Positions 1-6,528 of a stretch of DNA of 64,000 bases are shown here, piece after piece. Position 1 is the stretch's first letter; each line of letters starts with the position of its first letter. The notes under the pieces are model-generated. The model did no database searches. It saw only the letters and a list, made by a program, of their open reading frames with translations, and was not told where the DNA came from. Source of the DNA: Sphingobacterium sp. N143 (lineage in GTDB: Bacteria > Bacteroidota > Bacteroidia > Sphingobacteriales > Sphingobacteriaceae); NCBI RefSeq assembly GCF_030325625.1, contig NZ_JACAIS010000005.1:186001-250000 (forward strand). The letters run 5' to 3'. Both the position numbers and the translations under genes were made by a program.

Positions 1-552
1 CCACAAGCAACATACAAAAAATTCAAAGATAAATTTCAGCCATTTTATTTAGGTGCGAGCGAAGAATCTCCAAGATTGACCTTTAATATAGCACAAAAAA
101 CTTTTCGTTTTCTCCCAGGTCAATTTGAGGAGACTGAAAAACAATCTGCTGGAATGACTTATCCAGAACAATTCCTTCCAGCCGAAGAAAGGAAAAAGAA
201 AAATGAACAAGAATTTGAAAAAATTAAAGAAATACCTATCTATTTAGAAACTGGAAATTACAGTGAACTTCCTAAACAAATTTTAAAATATGTAGACATT
301 GTAAAACCGCTTTCGGAATGGTATGAAATAGGTATTAAACCAAAAAAGGAAAAATATGGAAAATGGAAAGCTATAAAAAGAGAAGAGCGATATTTTGGTT
401 TTCACGATGCTGATCTAAGAATGCAAAGTCATAAAGTTTCACTTGAAACAGGTAAAAGAGTTACGGAAAAGCCTTATTGCATAAAAGCATTAAATGAACA
501 AGGTATTCCTTTAACAGACTTTGTTGCTTATGGGGAAGATGTATGGTTATAA
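1..552 (+). CDS. Partial protein of unknown function (5' end outside window)
   Basis: The frame is open from base 1 to the TAA at 550-552, so the gene begins before the window; the first in-window start-like codon (TTG at 76) need not be real. The visible 183 residues are hydrophilic and rich in Lys and Glu, with no membrane segment and no signal peptide. Aromatic and Gly motifs near the end (RYFGFHDADLRMQ, TDFVAYGEDVWL) suggest a folded soluble domain. I do not recognise the family. The DNA is more A+T-rich than most neighbours. The last few codons overlap an antisense sigma-factor fragment, so the natural C-terminus may be lost and the stop codon borrowed from that gene. Confidence 0.6.
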   Translation, partial: PQATYKKFKDKFQPFYLGASEESPRLTFNIAQKTFRFLPGQFEETEKQSAGMTYPEQFLPAEERKKKNEQEFEKIKEIPIYLETGNYSELPKQILKYVDIVKPLSEWYEIGIKPKKEKYGKWKAIKREERYFGFHDADLRMQSHKVSLETGKRVTEKPYCIKALNEQGIPLTDFVAYGEDVWL

Positions 553-662
553 TTATAGGATCGCCCTATTCTATAAAGAACAGGGTTAAACCGCCGAACG
601 ATCAATTCGTAAAACTGCTTATCACCTCGCAGTACACGGTCTATTATTTCATTTTCTGTCAT
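528..662 (-). pseudogene. Truncated ECF RNA polymerase sigma factor (N-terminal stump)
   Basis: On the minus strand an ATG at 662 opens a 44-codon frame. It begins MTENEIIDRVLRGDKQFYEL and continues IVRRFNPVLYRIGRSYNYNH. This closely resembles the region 2.1 start of Bacteroidota ECF sigma factors, which normally continue with an acidic stretch and a DLMQ-type motif. Here the match stops at about codon 40 (position 543) and the frame reads three unrelated residues plus Pro before a TAA at 528-530. All of regions 2.2 to 4 are missing, so it cannot be a working sigma factor. The break coincides with the 3' end of the antisense partial gene at 552, pointing to a rearrangement junction at roughly 540-552. 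Family recognition is by eye from the N-terminal pattern. Confidence 0.6.
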
Positions 663-752
663 ATTGCAGTTTTATATTAATTATATTCTACCCCTTCTTT
701 CTTACAATAGAGTTCGTAAATCAACAATTGGTTACAGGTATTAAAAATAACA

Positions 753-836
753 ATGATGGAGCTGACTAGTGCTATTCCCGGCTTGAACGAAAAAATGAAG
801 GAATTAAATGACAAAACTATCCATTTCCTCGGCTAA
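753..836 (+). other. Tiny ORF or gene remnant (27 aa), doubtful
   Basis: Two ATG codons at 753 and 756 start a 27-residue peptide, MMELTSAIPGLNEKMKELND followed by KTIHFLG. The composition looks protein-like (amphipathic, Leu/Lys/Glu spaced as in a helix) and the frame is open a little further upstream, to a TAA at about 717. It sits between the sigma-factor stump and the HPPK-like gene, in a stretch that otherwise holds nothing recognisable, and may be another fragment of the same decayed locus. A chance ORF is equally possible. Confidence 0.2.
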
Positions 837-846
837 CAAGTATAGA

Positions 847-1257
847 TTAGGTATTCGGTCTCCAAGTTAATAATGCGGGTTGTAATTGTTTAATAAAATC
901 AAATAGAAATGGATATTTAATAACTTTACTTTTATTAACAATTGTACCATCATAAGTCACCAGATCTAAATCAATATCATGCGAACTATCATTATTCGCT
1001 GTGCAATCAATATTCATCAAATCTGCAATACATCGAAGCTTATTTTCTAAAAGTATCTTTGATAGCGTTGTGCTTATGAGTACTGCCTCATTTAAAAAGT
1101 CTCCCTCATTGATAGGCCTCAAAAATTTTGTACAGATAATATCCGAGTATTTTATCATCGTACCGAGGTCTTTAAGACACCCCAACATCTTAATTAATTT
1201 TGTAGCAGGCATGGTATTAGTACCCAATACGATCAAAGCTGTGTAATAAACGACCAT
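847..1257 (-). CDS. Degenerate HPPK (FolK)-like protein
   Basis: This 136-residue protein has the outline of 6-hydroxymethyl-dihydropterin pyrophosphokinase: an N-terminal ALIVLGTN resembling the ALGSNLG motif, a central DFLNEAVLISTTLS matching the FLN-V-ETTLS segment, and a C-terminal HDIDLDLVTYDGTIV matching the R-T-[IL]-D-L-D-[IL] metal-binding motif. Both Asp residues of DxD are kept. The two conserved arginines of the family loop and DxD approach are absent, and the later VPH motif reads IKYP, so the usual catalytic His is missing. At 136 residues it is slightly short. It probably keeps the fold without the folate-pathway activity, perhaps as a pterin-binding or regulatory paralogue; that is inference. 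The ATG at 1257 is preferred over a TTG six bases upstream. Confidence 0.55.
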   Translation of the reverse strand: MVVYYTALIVLGTNTMPATKLIKMLGCLKDLGTMIKYSDIICTKFLRPINEGDFLNEAVLISTTLSKILLENKLRCIADLMNIDCTANNDSSHDIDLDLVTYDGTIVNKSKVIKYPFLFDFIKQLQPALLTWRPNT

Positions 1258-1367
1258 TGTCAAATTGCGTTAACTACTCCTATAGAGTACCTAAATATAA
1301 AAAAGGTTACAAAAAATTAGCAGACACCATTAAATAAAACTTAAATACGGCCTCAGATATAACAGAA

Positions 1368-1398
1368 TAAGCACTAGCGTCAAAAACACTAGTGCTTA
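1368..1398 (-). terminator. Inverted repeat downstream of the flavohaemoglobin gene
   Basis: A perfect 10-base inverted repeat, TAAGCACTAG and CTAGTGCTTA, is separated by an 11-base loop. It begins 38 bases past the hmp stop codon on the minus strand. The following sequence (ATTCTGTTA) is only moderately T-rich, so this may be a weak intrinsic terminator or an mRNA-end stabiliser. Confidence 0.5.
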
Positions 1399-1435
1399 AA
1401 TTTACTAAACAACTCTACTATATGGAAAACTAAAC

Positions 1436-2644
1436 TTAATTGACTTGAAGTGACGCCGGACCAAATTCCTCAAAATGAATAGCTGTTTTTGGTACATTAT
1501 GCTCAATCAGAAAATTATAATGCTTTGCGATAAATGCACCTGGTCCGCAGATATAATACTCTGCCTGCTGATGTATAATTTCCTCTCTGATTTTGGATAA
1601 TTCGACCCAACCCTCATAATATGAACTATCTTCCACCTCTAATTGATCATAGAAAATATGCTGATTGACATTGGTATTCGCATGTGCAATCTCGGCGATA
1701 CGATCCTTAAATGCATGCACTGCTTCGTTGCGACAACCGTGCACCCAGGTAATCGGCACATCAACATTTTTATTGTTGGCTACTAATTCTTCCAACATCG
1801 ATAACAATGGGGTCTGACCAACACCGCCACTAATAAAGACCTTCGGTTTAGCGGCCTCGTTTTGCAAAACAAAAACACCAGCAGGTGCTGACAGATCAAC
1901 TAGATCTCCCTCATTGATATGATCATGGAGGCGGTTGCTAATCATTCCGTCAGGGTGAATACTTCCTGCTTCACGCTTAACTGAAATACGATAGTATTTT
2001 CCATTGGGCTGACATGAAATGCTATATTGACGAGGTTGTAAAAGATCTAATTCAGGCAAGAATAGACGCAAACTGATGTATTGACCAGGTAAAAAATCCG
2101 CTACTGGACCACCATCTGATGGGTATAGATAAAATGAAGTGATTTCAGTTGATTCTTGGATTTTATGTTTCACAACGAACGGTCTCCATCCTGCCCATCC
2201 ACCAGGTTTGCTAGTCTGTTGTTCATAAATTTTTTGCTCATGACCACTCATCAAAGAAGCTAATTGCTGATAAGCAGCGGTCCATGCTTCCAAAAGCTCT
2301 GGGGTAGCACCATCCCCTAACACTTCGCTGATTGAAGCGATAAGATGTCTCCCGACAATTGCATAATGCTCAGGCCGAATATCTAAACTCGTATGTTTAT
2401 GACCAATATTATTAACAACAGGCATTAATACAGAAGGATCTTCAATATGTTCAGCGTACGCTAATACGGCCATGGCCAACGCTGTTTGCTGCTTATTGTT
2501 CCGCTGATTTCCCATATTAAAAACATGTTTCAGTTCTGGGTTGTGCTCAAACATCCGATTGTAAAAATGGCTTGTTAATAATACACCGTGCTCTTTAAGA
2601 ATTGGCACTGTAGCCTTTACCAGATTTTTTTGATCTACTGTCAT
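1436..2644 (-). CDS. hmp: Flavohaemoglobin, nitric oxide dioxygenase
   Basis: The 402-residue protein has the full three-domain layout. Residues 1-140 are a globin with Tyr28 (B10), Gln53 (E7) and proximal His84 in HKHTSLDIRPEHY. Residues about 150-260 are an FAD-binding domain with RQYSIS. Residues 265-400 are an NAD(P)H domain with GGVGQTPLLSMLE and YYICGPG. The enzyme oxidises nitric oxide to nitrate with O2 and NAD(P)H in the cytoplasm. Length and motifs are normal for the family. It is the last gene of a minus-strand group with an Rrf2-type regulator 56 bases upstream and a truncated globin before that. The 56-base gap holds a perfect palindrome like the one in front of the globin gene, so it probably has its own regulated promoter too. 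Confidence 0.96.
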   Translation of the reverse strand: MTVDQKNLVKATVPILKEHGVLLTSHFYNRMFEHNPELKHVFNMGNQRNNKQQTALAMAVLAYAEHIEDPSVLMPVVNNIGHKHTSLDIRPEHYAIVGRHLIASISEVLGDGATPELLEAWTAAYQQLASLMSGHEQKIYEQQTSKPGGWAGWRPFVVKHKIQESTEITSFYLYPSDGGPVADFLPGQYISLRLFLPELDLLQPRQYSISCQPNGKYYRISVKREAGSIHPDGMISNRLHDHINEGDLVDLSAPAGVFVLQNEAAKPKVFISGGVGQTPLLSMLEELVANNKNVDVPITWVHGCRNEAVHAFKDRIAEIAHANTNVNQHIFYDQLEVEDSSYYEGWVELSKIREEIIHQQAEYYICGPGAFIAKHYNFLIEHNVPKTAIHFEEFGPASLQVN

Positions 2645-2661
2645 TTTAAATGAATATTAAT

Positions 2662-2687
2662 AATAAAAGATATTTTTGTCTTTTATT
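2662..2687 (-). promoter_or_regulatory. Candidate NsrR-type operator upstream of hmp
   Basis: A perfect palindrome with 9-base arms, AATAAAAGA and TCTTTTATT, and an 8-base spacer lies 18 to 43 bases before the hmp start codon. The same arms with the same 8-base spacer and one mismatch occur at 3590-3615, upstream of the truncated globin gene. The recurrence in front of both globin genes, with an Rrf2 regulator encoded between them, makes this the likely binding site of that regulator. Confidence 0.6.
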
Positions 2688-2700
2688 TAGTGAAAAAATT

Positions 2701-3138
2701 TTACTTGTTTAATGTCAACTGCCCAGCAATTAGCTCATAATTAAATTGCCCTATCGTTGTAGTATTCAACATAAGAGTCAGTTTATTTCTTACTTCCTTA
2801 AAATCGTTATGCAATGGACAGGGGTTTTCCTCCGAACAGTAACTTAATCCCAAACCACAGCCTGTAAACAGCTTCTCCCCTTCAAATGCAACAACAATCT
2901 CTGCCAATGGTAGGTCCAACCCTTTTGAATCTAAATAAAAACCGCCGTTTGGCCCCTTTATAGACTGAACCAAACCATCTTTACTCAATTTTTGTAAAAT
3001 CTTAGCTAGAAAATGCTCTGGAGAGTCAATATGCTCCGCTATTTCCTTAATACCTGACCGATGACCTTCTTGAGATCGCTGCGCAATATAAAACATTGCT
3101 CTCATTGCATACTCACATGTTTTAGAAAATATTCCCAT
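2701..3138 (-). CDS. Rrf2-family transcriptional regulator, NsrR-like
   Basis: The 145-residue protein starts with the winged-helix pattern of the Rrf2 family: an N-terminal helix (FSKTCEYAMRAMFYIAQ), the recognition region EIAEHIDSPEHFLAKILQKL, and the wing KGPNGGFYL. A Cys cluster follows at about residues 94-107, C-GLGLSY-C-SEENP-C, the three-Cys spacing that holds an Fe-S cluster in NsrR, IscR and RsrR-type members. It is encoded between a truncated globin and flavohaemoglobin, so nitric oxide sensing through the cluster is the natural reading. It probably represses both flanking globin genes via the shared palindromes at 2662 and 3590. Calling it NsrR rather than another Rrf2 paralogue rests on context. 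Confidence 0.85.
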   Translation of the reverse strand: MGIFSKTCEYAMRAMFYIAQRSQEGHRSGIKEIAEHIDSPEHFLAKILQKLSKDGLVQSIKGPNGGFYLDSKGLDLPLAEIVVAFEGEKLFTGCGLGLSYCSEENPCPLHNDFKEVRNKLTLMLNTTTIGQFNYELIAGQLTLNK

Positions 3139-3155
3139 AGCTAGATCCCCGATTG

Positions 3156-3536
3156 TTATAGCATCGGATTAATATGATTAGTTCTATAGTATGTAATCTT
3201 GGATAAGAAAACAGTTGCCATCTTATCTCCTCTCCATTTCGCTTCATCTGCAACCACACCTTCAAAATATTCATCAACTGTCTCGTGCCACAAAAAGATC
3301 CAACGATTAAAATGGGTAGCATCAATTGGCATTTGCGCATGAACAGGAAAGGGGCTATCGCCGTAGGTATGTTCACCAAGCAAAATCGTCTGCCAAAAAC
3401 GATACATTTTTTGCAGGTGTGTATCCCAATTTATAATCCGATCATTAAACACAGGACCTATAGTTGGATCATTTTTTACTTTAGCATAGAATGAATCCAC
3501 TAAAAGCCGAATGTCTGAAATAGTTGTAATATCCAT
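3156..3536 (-). CDS. Group III truncated haemoglobin
   Basis: This 126-residue protein matches the group III (P-type) truncated globins: an N-terminal DIRLLVDSFYAKVKNDPTIG, a central HLQKMYRFWQTILLGE, and the VHAQMPIDATHFNRWIFLW block that carries the haem-contacting His residues of the family. It is likely a cytoplasmic haem protein that binds O2 or NO and assists nitric-oxide handling. It is the first gene of the minus-strand set that continues with the Rrf2 regulator (17 bases on) and flavohaemoglobin. The ATG at 3536 is preferred over a TTG at 3542. A good -7 element lies 37 to 44 bases upstream and an operator-like palindrome just behind that. Confidence 0.9.
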   Translation of the reverse strand: MDITTISDIRLLVDSFYAKVKNDPTIGPVFNDRIINWDTHLQKMYRFWQTILLGEHTYGDSPFPVHAQMPIDATHFNRWIFLWHETVDEYFEGVVADEAKWRGDKMATVFLSKITYYRTNHINPML

Positions 3537-3558
3537 TATCAATCCTATAAACTAATCA

Positions 3559-3831
3559 CTAATGCGATAGAACAAAGGTATAAAAAACAAATAAAAGATA
3601 AAAACATCTTTTACTATTTTTTTTTATTTTTATCAAAGCGTTACCCTTATGAGCAGCTATGTGATCTGATTTATCACTTTTAATTTCATACTGGGGGTTT
3701 TCGGGGTTCGCATGATGAGTATACCCTTTGTAATCAAAATTTTCAAGATGTACGTTAACAATTACTCCAGATACCTCCCCTGCTTCAGAATTCCATTTCA
3801 CATGATCACCAATTTTAAACTCTTTCTTCAT
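3559..3831 (-). CDS. DUF2945 (HVA1/TUDOR-type) small protein
   Basis: The core, starting MKKEFKIGDHVKWNSEAGEV and including HHANPENPQYEIKSDKSDHIAAHKG, matches the DUF2945 family of about 70-residue SH3-like proteins of unknown role. The ATG at 3831 is chosen because it opens directly on the conserved core. The family core ends near ALIKIK. Here the frame runs on for about 21 residues, rich in Phe, Leu and Tyr, to a TAG at 3559. A run of nine A residues (3617-3625) sits at the junction, and one extra A would stop translation at once on the TAG that follows the run. The tail also crosses the operator and promoter of the next gene, so it may not be translated as such. Confidence 0.75.
   Translation of the reverse strand: MKKEFKIGDHVKWNSEAGEVSGVIVNVHLENFDYKGYTHHANPENPQYEIKSDKSDHIAAHKGNALIKIKKNSKRCFYLLFVFYTFVLSH
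3573..3580 (-). promoter_or_regulatory. Promoter -7 element of the globin-Rrf2-hmp cluster
   Basis: The minus strand reads TACCTTTG here, a perfect match to the Bacteroidota -7 consensus TAnnTTTG, about 37 bases ahead of the globin ATG. No clean TTTG sits at the -33 spacing; that zone is occupied by the palindrome at 3590-3615, consistent with a promoter blocked by a bound regulator. Confidence 0.55.
3590..3615 (-). promoter_or_regulatory. Candidate NsrR-type operator upstream of truncated globin
   Basis: The plus strand reads AATAAAAGA, eight bases, then TCTTTTACT. This is the same palindrome as at 2662-2687 with one arm mismatch and identical spacing. It lies immediately upstream of the -7 element at 3573-3580, where a repressor would cover the -33 region. 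It overlaps the annotated 3' end of the DUF2945 gene. Confidence 0.6.
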
Positions 3832-3850
3832 TATATTTACAATTATCATT

Positions 3851-4369
3851 TTAAAAATTGTATGTCAACTCACCGTTCACAATATGAGCAACACTTGTGT
3901 ATGGGTGTTCTTTTACCTTGCCAACTCCCATGATATGCCAAACTTCCCAGTCTCTGACTTTTAAATAGTCCGAAATCAAGGATCGATGACAACGCCACCA
4001 CAGTGCTTCCGCACACATATAGACAGTTAATTGCTTTGTGGCTAAAGATTCTAATCGCGTTATTGATTTATCAAATGCGCTACTTTCCATATAATCAGCG
4101 TACCCTTGAAAAGATTTATTTTTCCAAGCATAATTCTTCGAATCTGGCTGAACCGCTCTTCGTCCTCCCAGATCAATCAAATGGAGATAATCAATTCCAG
4201 CTTCCCGAAGCGCCTTACTCAAAAATAGCTGATTAAATTGAGGATATTTTCTCGAATTCGGAAAACGTCTTACATCTACCAATAATTGAATATAAAATGA
4301 GCCCAGCATTTCCAAAAATTTTTCCAAACTATGATTAGAATGACCAATTGTATAAATAACTCTTCCCAT
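3851..4369 (-). CDS. DUF488 family protein
   Basis: The 172-residue protein carries the DUF488 signatures: IYTIGHSNHSLEKF at the start, LLVDVRRFPNSRKYPQF, LGGRR, and the late CAEALWWRCHRSLIS motif with its conserved Cys and His. The biochemical function of the family is not established. It is a soluble protein with no membrane segment. The ATG at 4369 fits the conserved N-terminus better than a TTG at 4393. It lies 19 bases upstream of the DUF2945 gene on the same strand, so the two may be co-transcribed. A second, distantly related DUF488-type gene (YeaO-like) starts divergently at 4599. Confidence 0.85.
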   Translation of the reverse strand: MGRVIYTIGHSNHSLEKFLEMLGSFYIQLLVDVRRFPNSRKYPQFNQLFLSKALREAGIDYLHLIDLGGRRAVQPDSKNYAWKNKSFQGYADYMESSAFDKSITRLESLATKQLTVYMCAEALWWRCHRSLISDYLKVRDWEVWHIMGVGKVKEHPYTSVAHIVNGELTYNF

Positions 4370-4598
4370 CTGTCTCTTCAATTCAAACGCCAATTTATAG
4401 AACTCAACCTAACAAAGAAACAAGCAGTAAATACATTTGTTTTTATCCAATTTCCTTTAAACTTCCCACCACTTAATCATTATTCGATATATTTTCATTA
4501 AATTTTCTTTAACTTTATATCAGCCATGAAAACTGTAGGTCATTTTTACAGAACAACAAAAGCATCAGATTAAATTGTTGCATTAATAATCAATAATC

Positions 4599-4961
4599 AT
4601 GAAGATTGCCCTAAAAAGAATCTATGCGCCAACAAGTCCGACAGACGGGTTACGCGTCCTCGTAGACAGATTATGGCCAAGAGGAATTACGAAAGAAAAG
4701 GCCAATTTGTCTGAATGGAATAAGGACCTAGCTCCTTCTGAAGCACTTCGGGTATGGTTTCACCATAATCCAGAATTGTGGAATGAGTTCTCAAAAAAAT
4801 ATAGGATAGAACTCGAGCAGAGTAATTTTGGAAAAGAATTCCTAGTACACCATCAGCAGCAAGAGATAATTACCTTATTATATGCAGCCCACGATACTGA
4901 ACATACACACGCTCTAATCCTACAAAAATATTTACAAGATTTATATCAACAACAAGTTTAA
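4599..4961 (+). CDS. DUF488 family protein, YeaO-like
   Basis: This 120-residue protein shows the YeaO-type DUF488 pattern: KRIYAPTSPTDGLRVLVDRL, WPRGITKEKANLSEW, KDLAPSEALRVWFHHNPELW, and an end motif with conserved His (HTHALILQKYLQ). The length is typical. No enzymatic activity is established for the family. It is divergent from the larger DUF488 gene and followed 19 bases later by a small cupin gene on the same strand, which suggests a two-gene unit. Confidence 0.87.
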   Translation: MKIALKRIYAPTSPTDGLRVLVDRLWPRGITKEKANLSEWNKDLAPSEALRVWFHHNPELWNEFSKKYRIELEQSNFGKEFLVHHQQQEIITLLYAAHDTEHTHALILQKYLQDLYQQQV

Positions 4962-4980
4962 CATAAATTATCAAATCATT

Positions 4981-5292
4981 ATGCAAACAGCTTCTATTTT
5001 TCAAAACATCACTTATCATGAAAAGCATCCCAAAATGGATCTTTTATTGGAAACAGAGAGCAGCAAAGAATACCGTCTGGCTTTTGCCAAAGGACAATAT
5101 TTGAAAGAGCATAAAACTGCTGCTTCAATTATTGTAGAAATTATTGATGGCTGTATTGACTTTGGGATAAAAGGAAGCAAAACCACATTGACCAAAGGCA
5201 TGCTTGTCGCCTTGGAGCCGGAAACACCACATGATCTTTTTGCGGTAACAGAGAGTATTGTCCGTCTTTCGGTCATAAAACAGCCCAAATAG
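4981..5292 (+). CDS. Small single-domain cupin protein
   Basis: The 103 residues form one beta-barrel cupin. A central block KGQYLKEHKTAASIIVEIIDG provides the first conserved region, and GMLVALEPETPHDLFAVTES provides the second, with the Pro-His pair typical of the C-terminal cupin motif. The first motif has a single His (KEHK), so metal binding may be incomplete. The ligand or substrate cannot be deduced. It follows the YeaO-like gene closely and ends just before the convergent phosphodiesterase gene. A short GC inverted repeat (AGCCC/GGGCT) spans its stop codon but lacks a T-run. Confidence 0.75.
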   Translation: MQTASIFQNITYHEKHPKMDLLLETESSKEYRLAFAKGQYLKEHKTAASIIVEIIDGCIDFGIKGSKTTLTKGMLVALEPETPHDLFAVTESIVRLSVIKQPK

Positions 5293-5295
5293 GGC

Positions 5296-5790
5296 TTAAC
5301 GTTCTTTAAGTTCAATCACTTCCAGATTCTCAATCTTGTCTTTGTTGATCTCAAAACGCATTAATGTCCTGACTTTATGCCAGCCATGTTTACCTGCTGC
5401 CCCCGGATTAAGGTGAAGGCAATGAATCTTCGGGTCAAAAATAACTTTAAGGATATGTGAGTGTCCAGTAATAAACAATTGGGGCGGATCTTGCATCAGT
5501 TCGCTTTTGATGCGGGGCGCATATTTACCAGGATACCCACCGATATGTGTCATCCATACCCTTACTTCTTCACAGGTAAATCTTAAGTCCTCCGAAAATC
5601 GTAAGCGGATATCTTTACCATCTATGTTTCCATACACAGCCCGTAGAGGTTTAAAGGCTTCCAAACGATCCGCAACATCCACATCACCAAAATCTCCGAC
5701 ATGCCAGATTTCATCACAATCAGCAAAATAGGTGAAGACAGATTCATCTAAATAAGAATGTGTGTCCGAAAGAAGTCCAATTTTTGTCAT
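5296..5790 (-). CDS. YfcE/MJ0936-type metallophosphoesterase
   Basis: The 164-residue protein has the complete set of calcineurin-like metal ligands in order: LSDTHSY (Asp9, His11), WHVGDFGD, VYGNIDG, the WMTHIGGYP His, and FITGHSHIL. It therefore belongs to the small phosphodiesterases that hydrolyse model phosphodiesters with Mn2+ or similar ions; the natural substrate is not known. It is the last gene of a minus-strand set mutS-trmN6-phosphodiesterase, starting 4 bases after the methyltransferase stop, which implies translational coupling. Confidence 0.9.
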   Translation of the reverse strand: MTKIGLLSDTHSYLDESVFTYFADCDEIWHVGDFGDVDVADRLEAFKPLRAVYGNIDGKDIRLRFSEDLRFTCEEVRVWMTHIGGYPGKYAPRIKSELMQDPPQLFITGHSHILKVIFDPKIHCLHLNPGAAGKHGWHKVRTLMRFEINKDKIENLEVIELKER

Positions 5791-5793
5791 CGT

Positions 5794-6501
5794 TTAAAAA
5801 GCTAAAAAGTAAGCTGCTAAAGCTTGCTTGTATGATTCTGAATAAACACCTTTAGATGAATAGATTACAAATTTCCGTAGCTGGATGCTTTCAATAGGCT
5901 GACGTTCAAATAGCACAATTTTTCGAATGATAGGTTCCCCCTCAAAGGAACTGATTTGAATTTCTCCGGTGCAATGCAATCCTTTTTCTGCCGACAATTG
6001 CACGACTGTTTCAGCCAGGCGCGTCGGCAGGATCAGAGCCAGCTTACCATCCACACTCAAACGCTCTACCGCAAAATCCAAAAGTTCCCGAAAGAAATCC
6101 AGGTCAGTATGCCGCGCCAATTTCTTCCGTACATCTGGGTTATGCAGGGAGTCTGTATAAAAAGGTGGGTTTGACACAATAAGATCATAATGGCCTGTCA
6201 TTTCCAATTGTTGAAATGAAGTAGCATATAATACAAGTCTTTCTCTAAAAACAGAGTTTTTGAAATTCTTATCGGCCATTTTCGCTGCAAGCAGGTCGAT
6301 TTCTACTGCTTCGACAAGCCCGCTTTCAATGCGCTGGGCTAACATGAGGGCAATGACTCCTGTTCCTGTCCCCACATCCAATACTCTTTTAGGGGTATCT
6401 ATATCAACCAATGATGCCAATAGGACCCCATCCGTATTGATCTTCATCGCACAGTCAGACTGATCAATCTCAAATTGTTTAAATCGAAATATCGAAGCCA
6501 T
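5794..6501 (-). CDS. trmN6: tRNA1(Val) adenine-37 N6-methyltransferase
   Basis: The 235 residues form a class I methyltransferase of the YfiC/TrmN6 type. The N-terminus FRFKQFEIDQSDCAMKINTDG is the family lead-in. The SAM-binding loop is VLDVGTGTGVIALMLAQR, and the N6-adenine motif is IVSNPPFY. The enzyme methylates A37 of tRNA-Val. Length is normal. It begins 27 bases after mutS on the same strand and ends 4 bases before the phosphodiesterase gene, so it is probably part of one transcript. Confidence 0.9.
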   Translation of the reverse strand: MASIFRFKQFEIDQSDCAMKINTDGVLLASLVDIDTPKRVLDVGTGTGVIALMLAQRIESGLVEAVEIDLLAAKMADKNFKNSVFRERLVLYATSFQQLEMTGHYDLIVSNPPFYTDSLHNPDVRKKLARHTDLDFFRELLDFAVERLSVDGKLALILPTRLAETVVQLSAEKGLHCTGEIQISSFEGEPIIRKIVLFERQPIESIQLRKFVIYSSKGVYSESYKQALAAYFLAF

Positions 6502-6528
6502 GGGTCAAAGACTTAATATCAAACCTAA

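Noticed and set aside
3122..3379. Minus-strand frame overlapping the truncated globin and Rrf2 genes
   Set aside because: It lies out of frame inside two well-supported genes and shows no family features.
3594..3612. AAAAGAT/ATCTTTT hairpin read as a terminator of DUF2945
   Set aside because: The stem is A+T only, and the same palindrome recurs upstream of hmp with fixed spacing, so an operator is the better explanation.
5282..5296. AGCCC/GGGCT inverted repeat between cupin and phosphodiesterase genes
   Set aside because: Five-base arms around the stop codon without a T-run are too weak to call a terminator.
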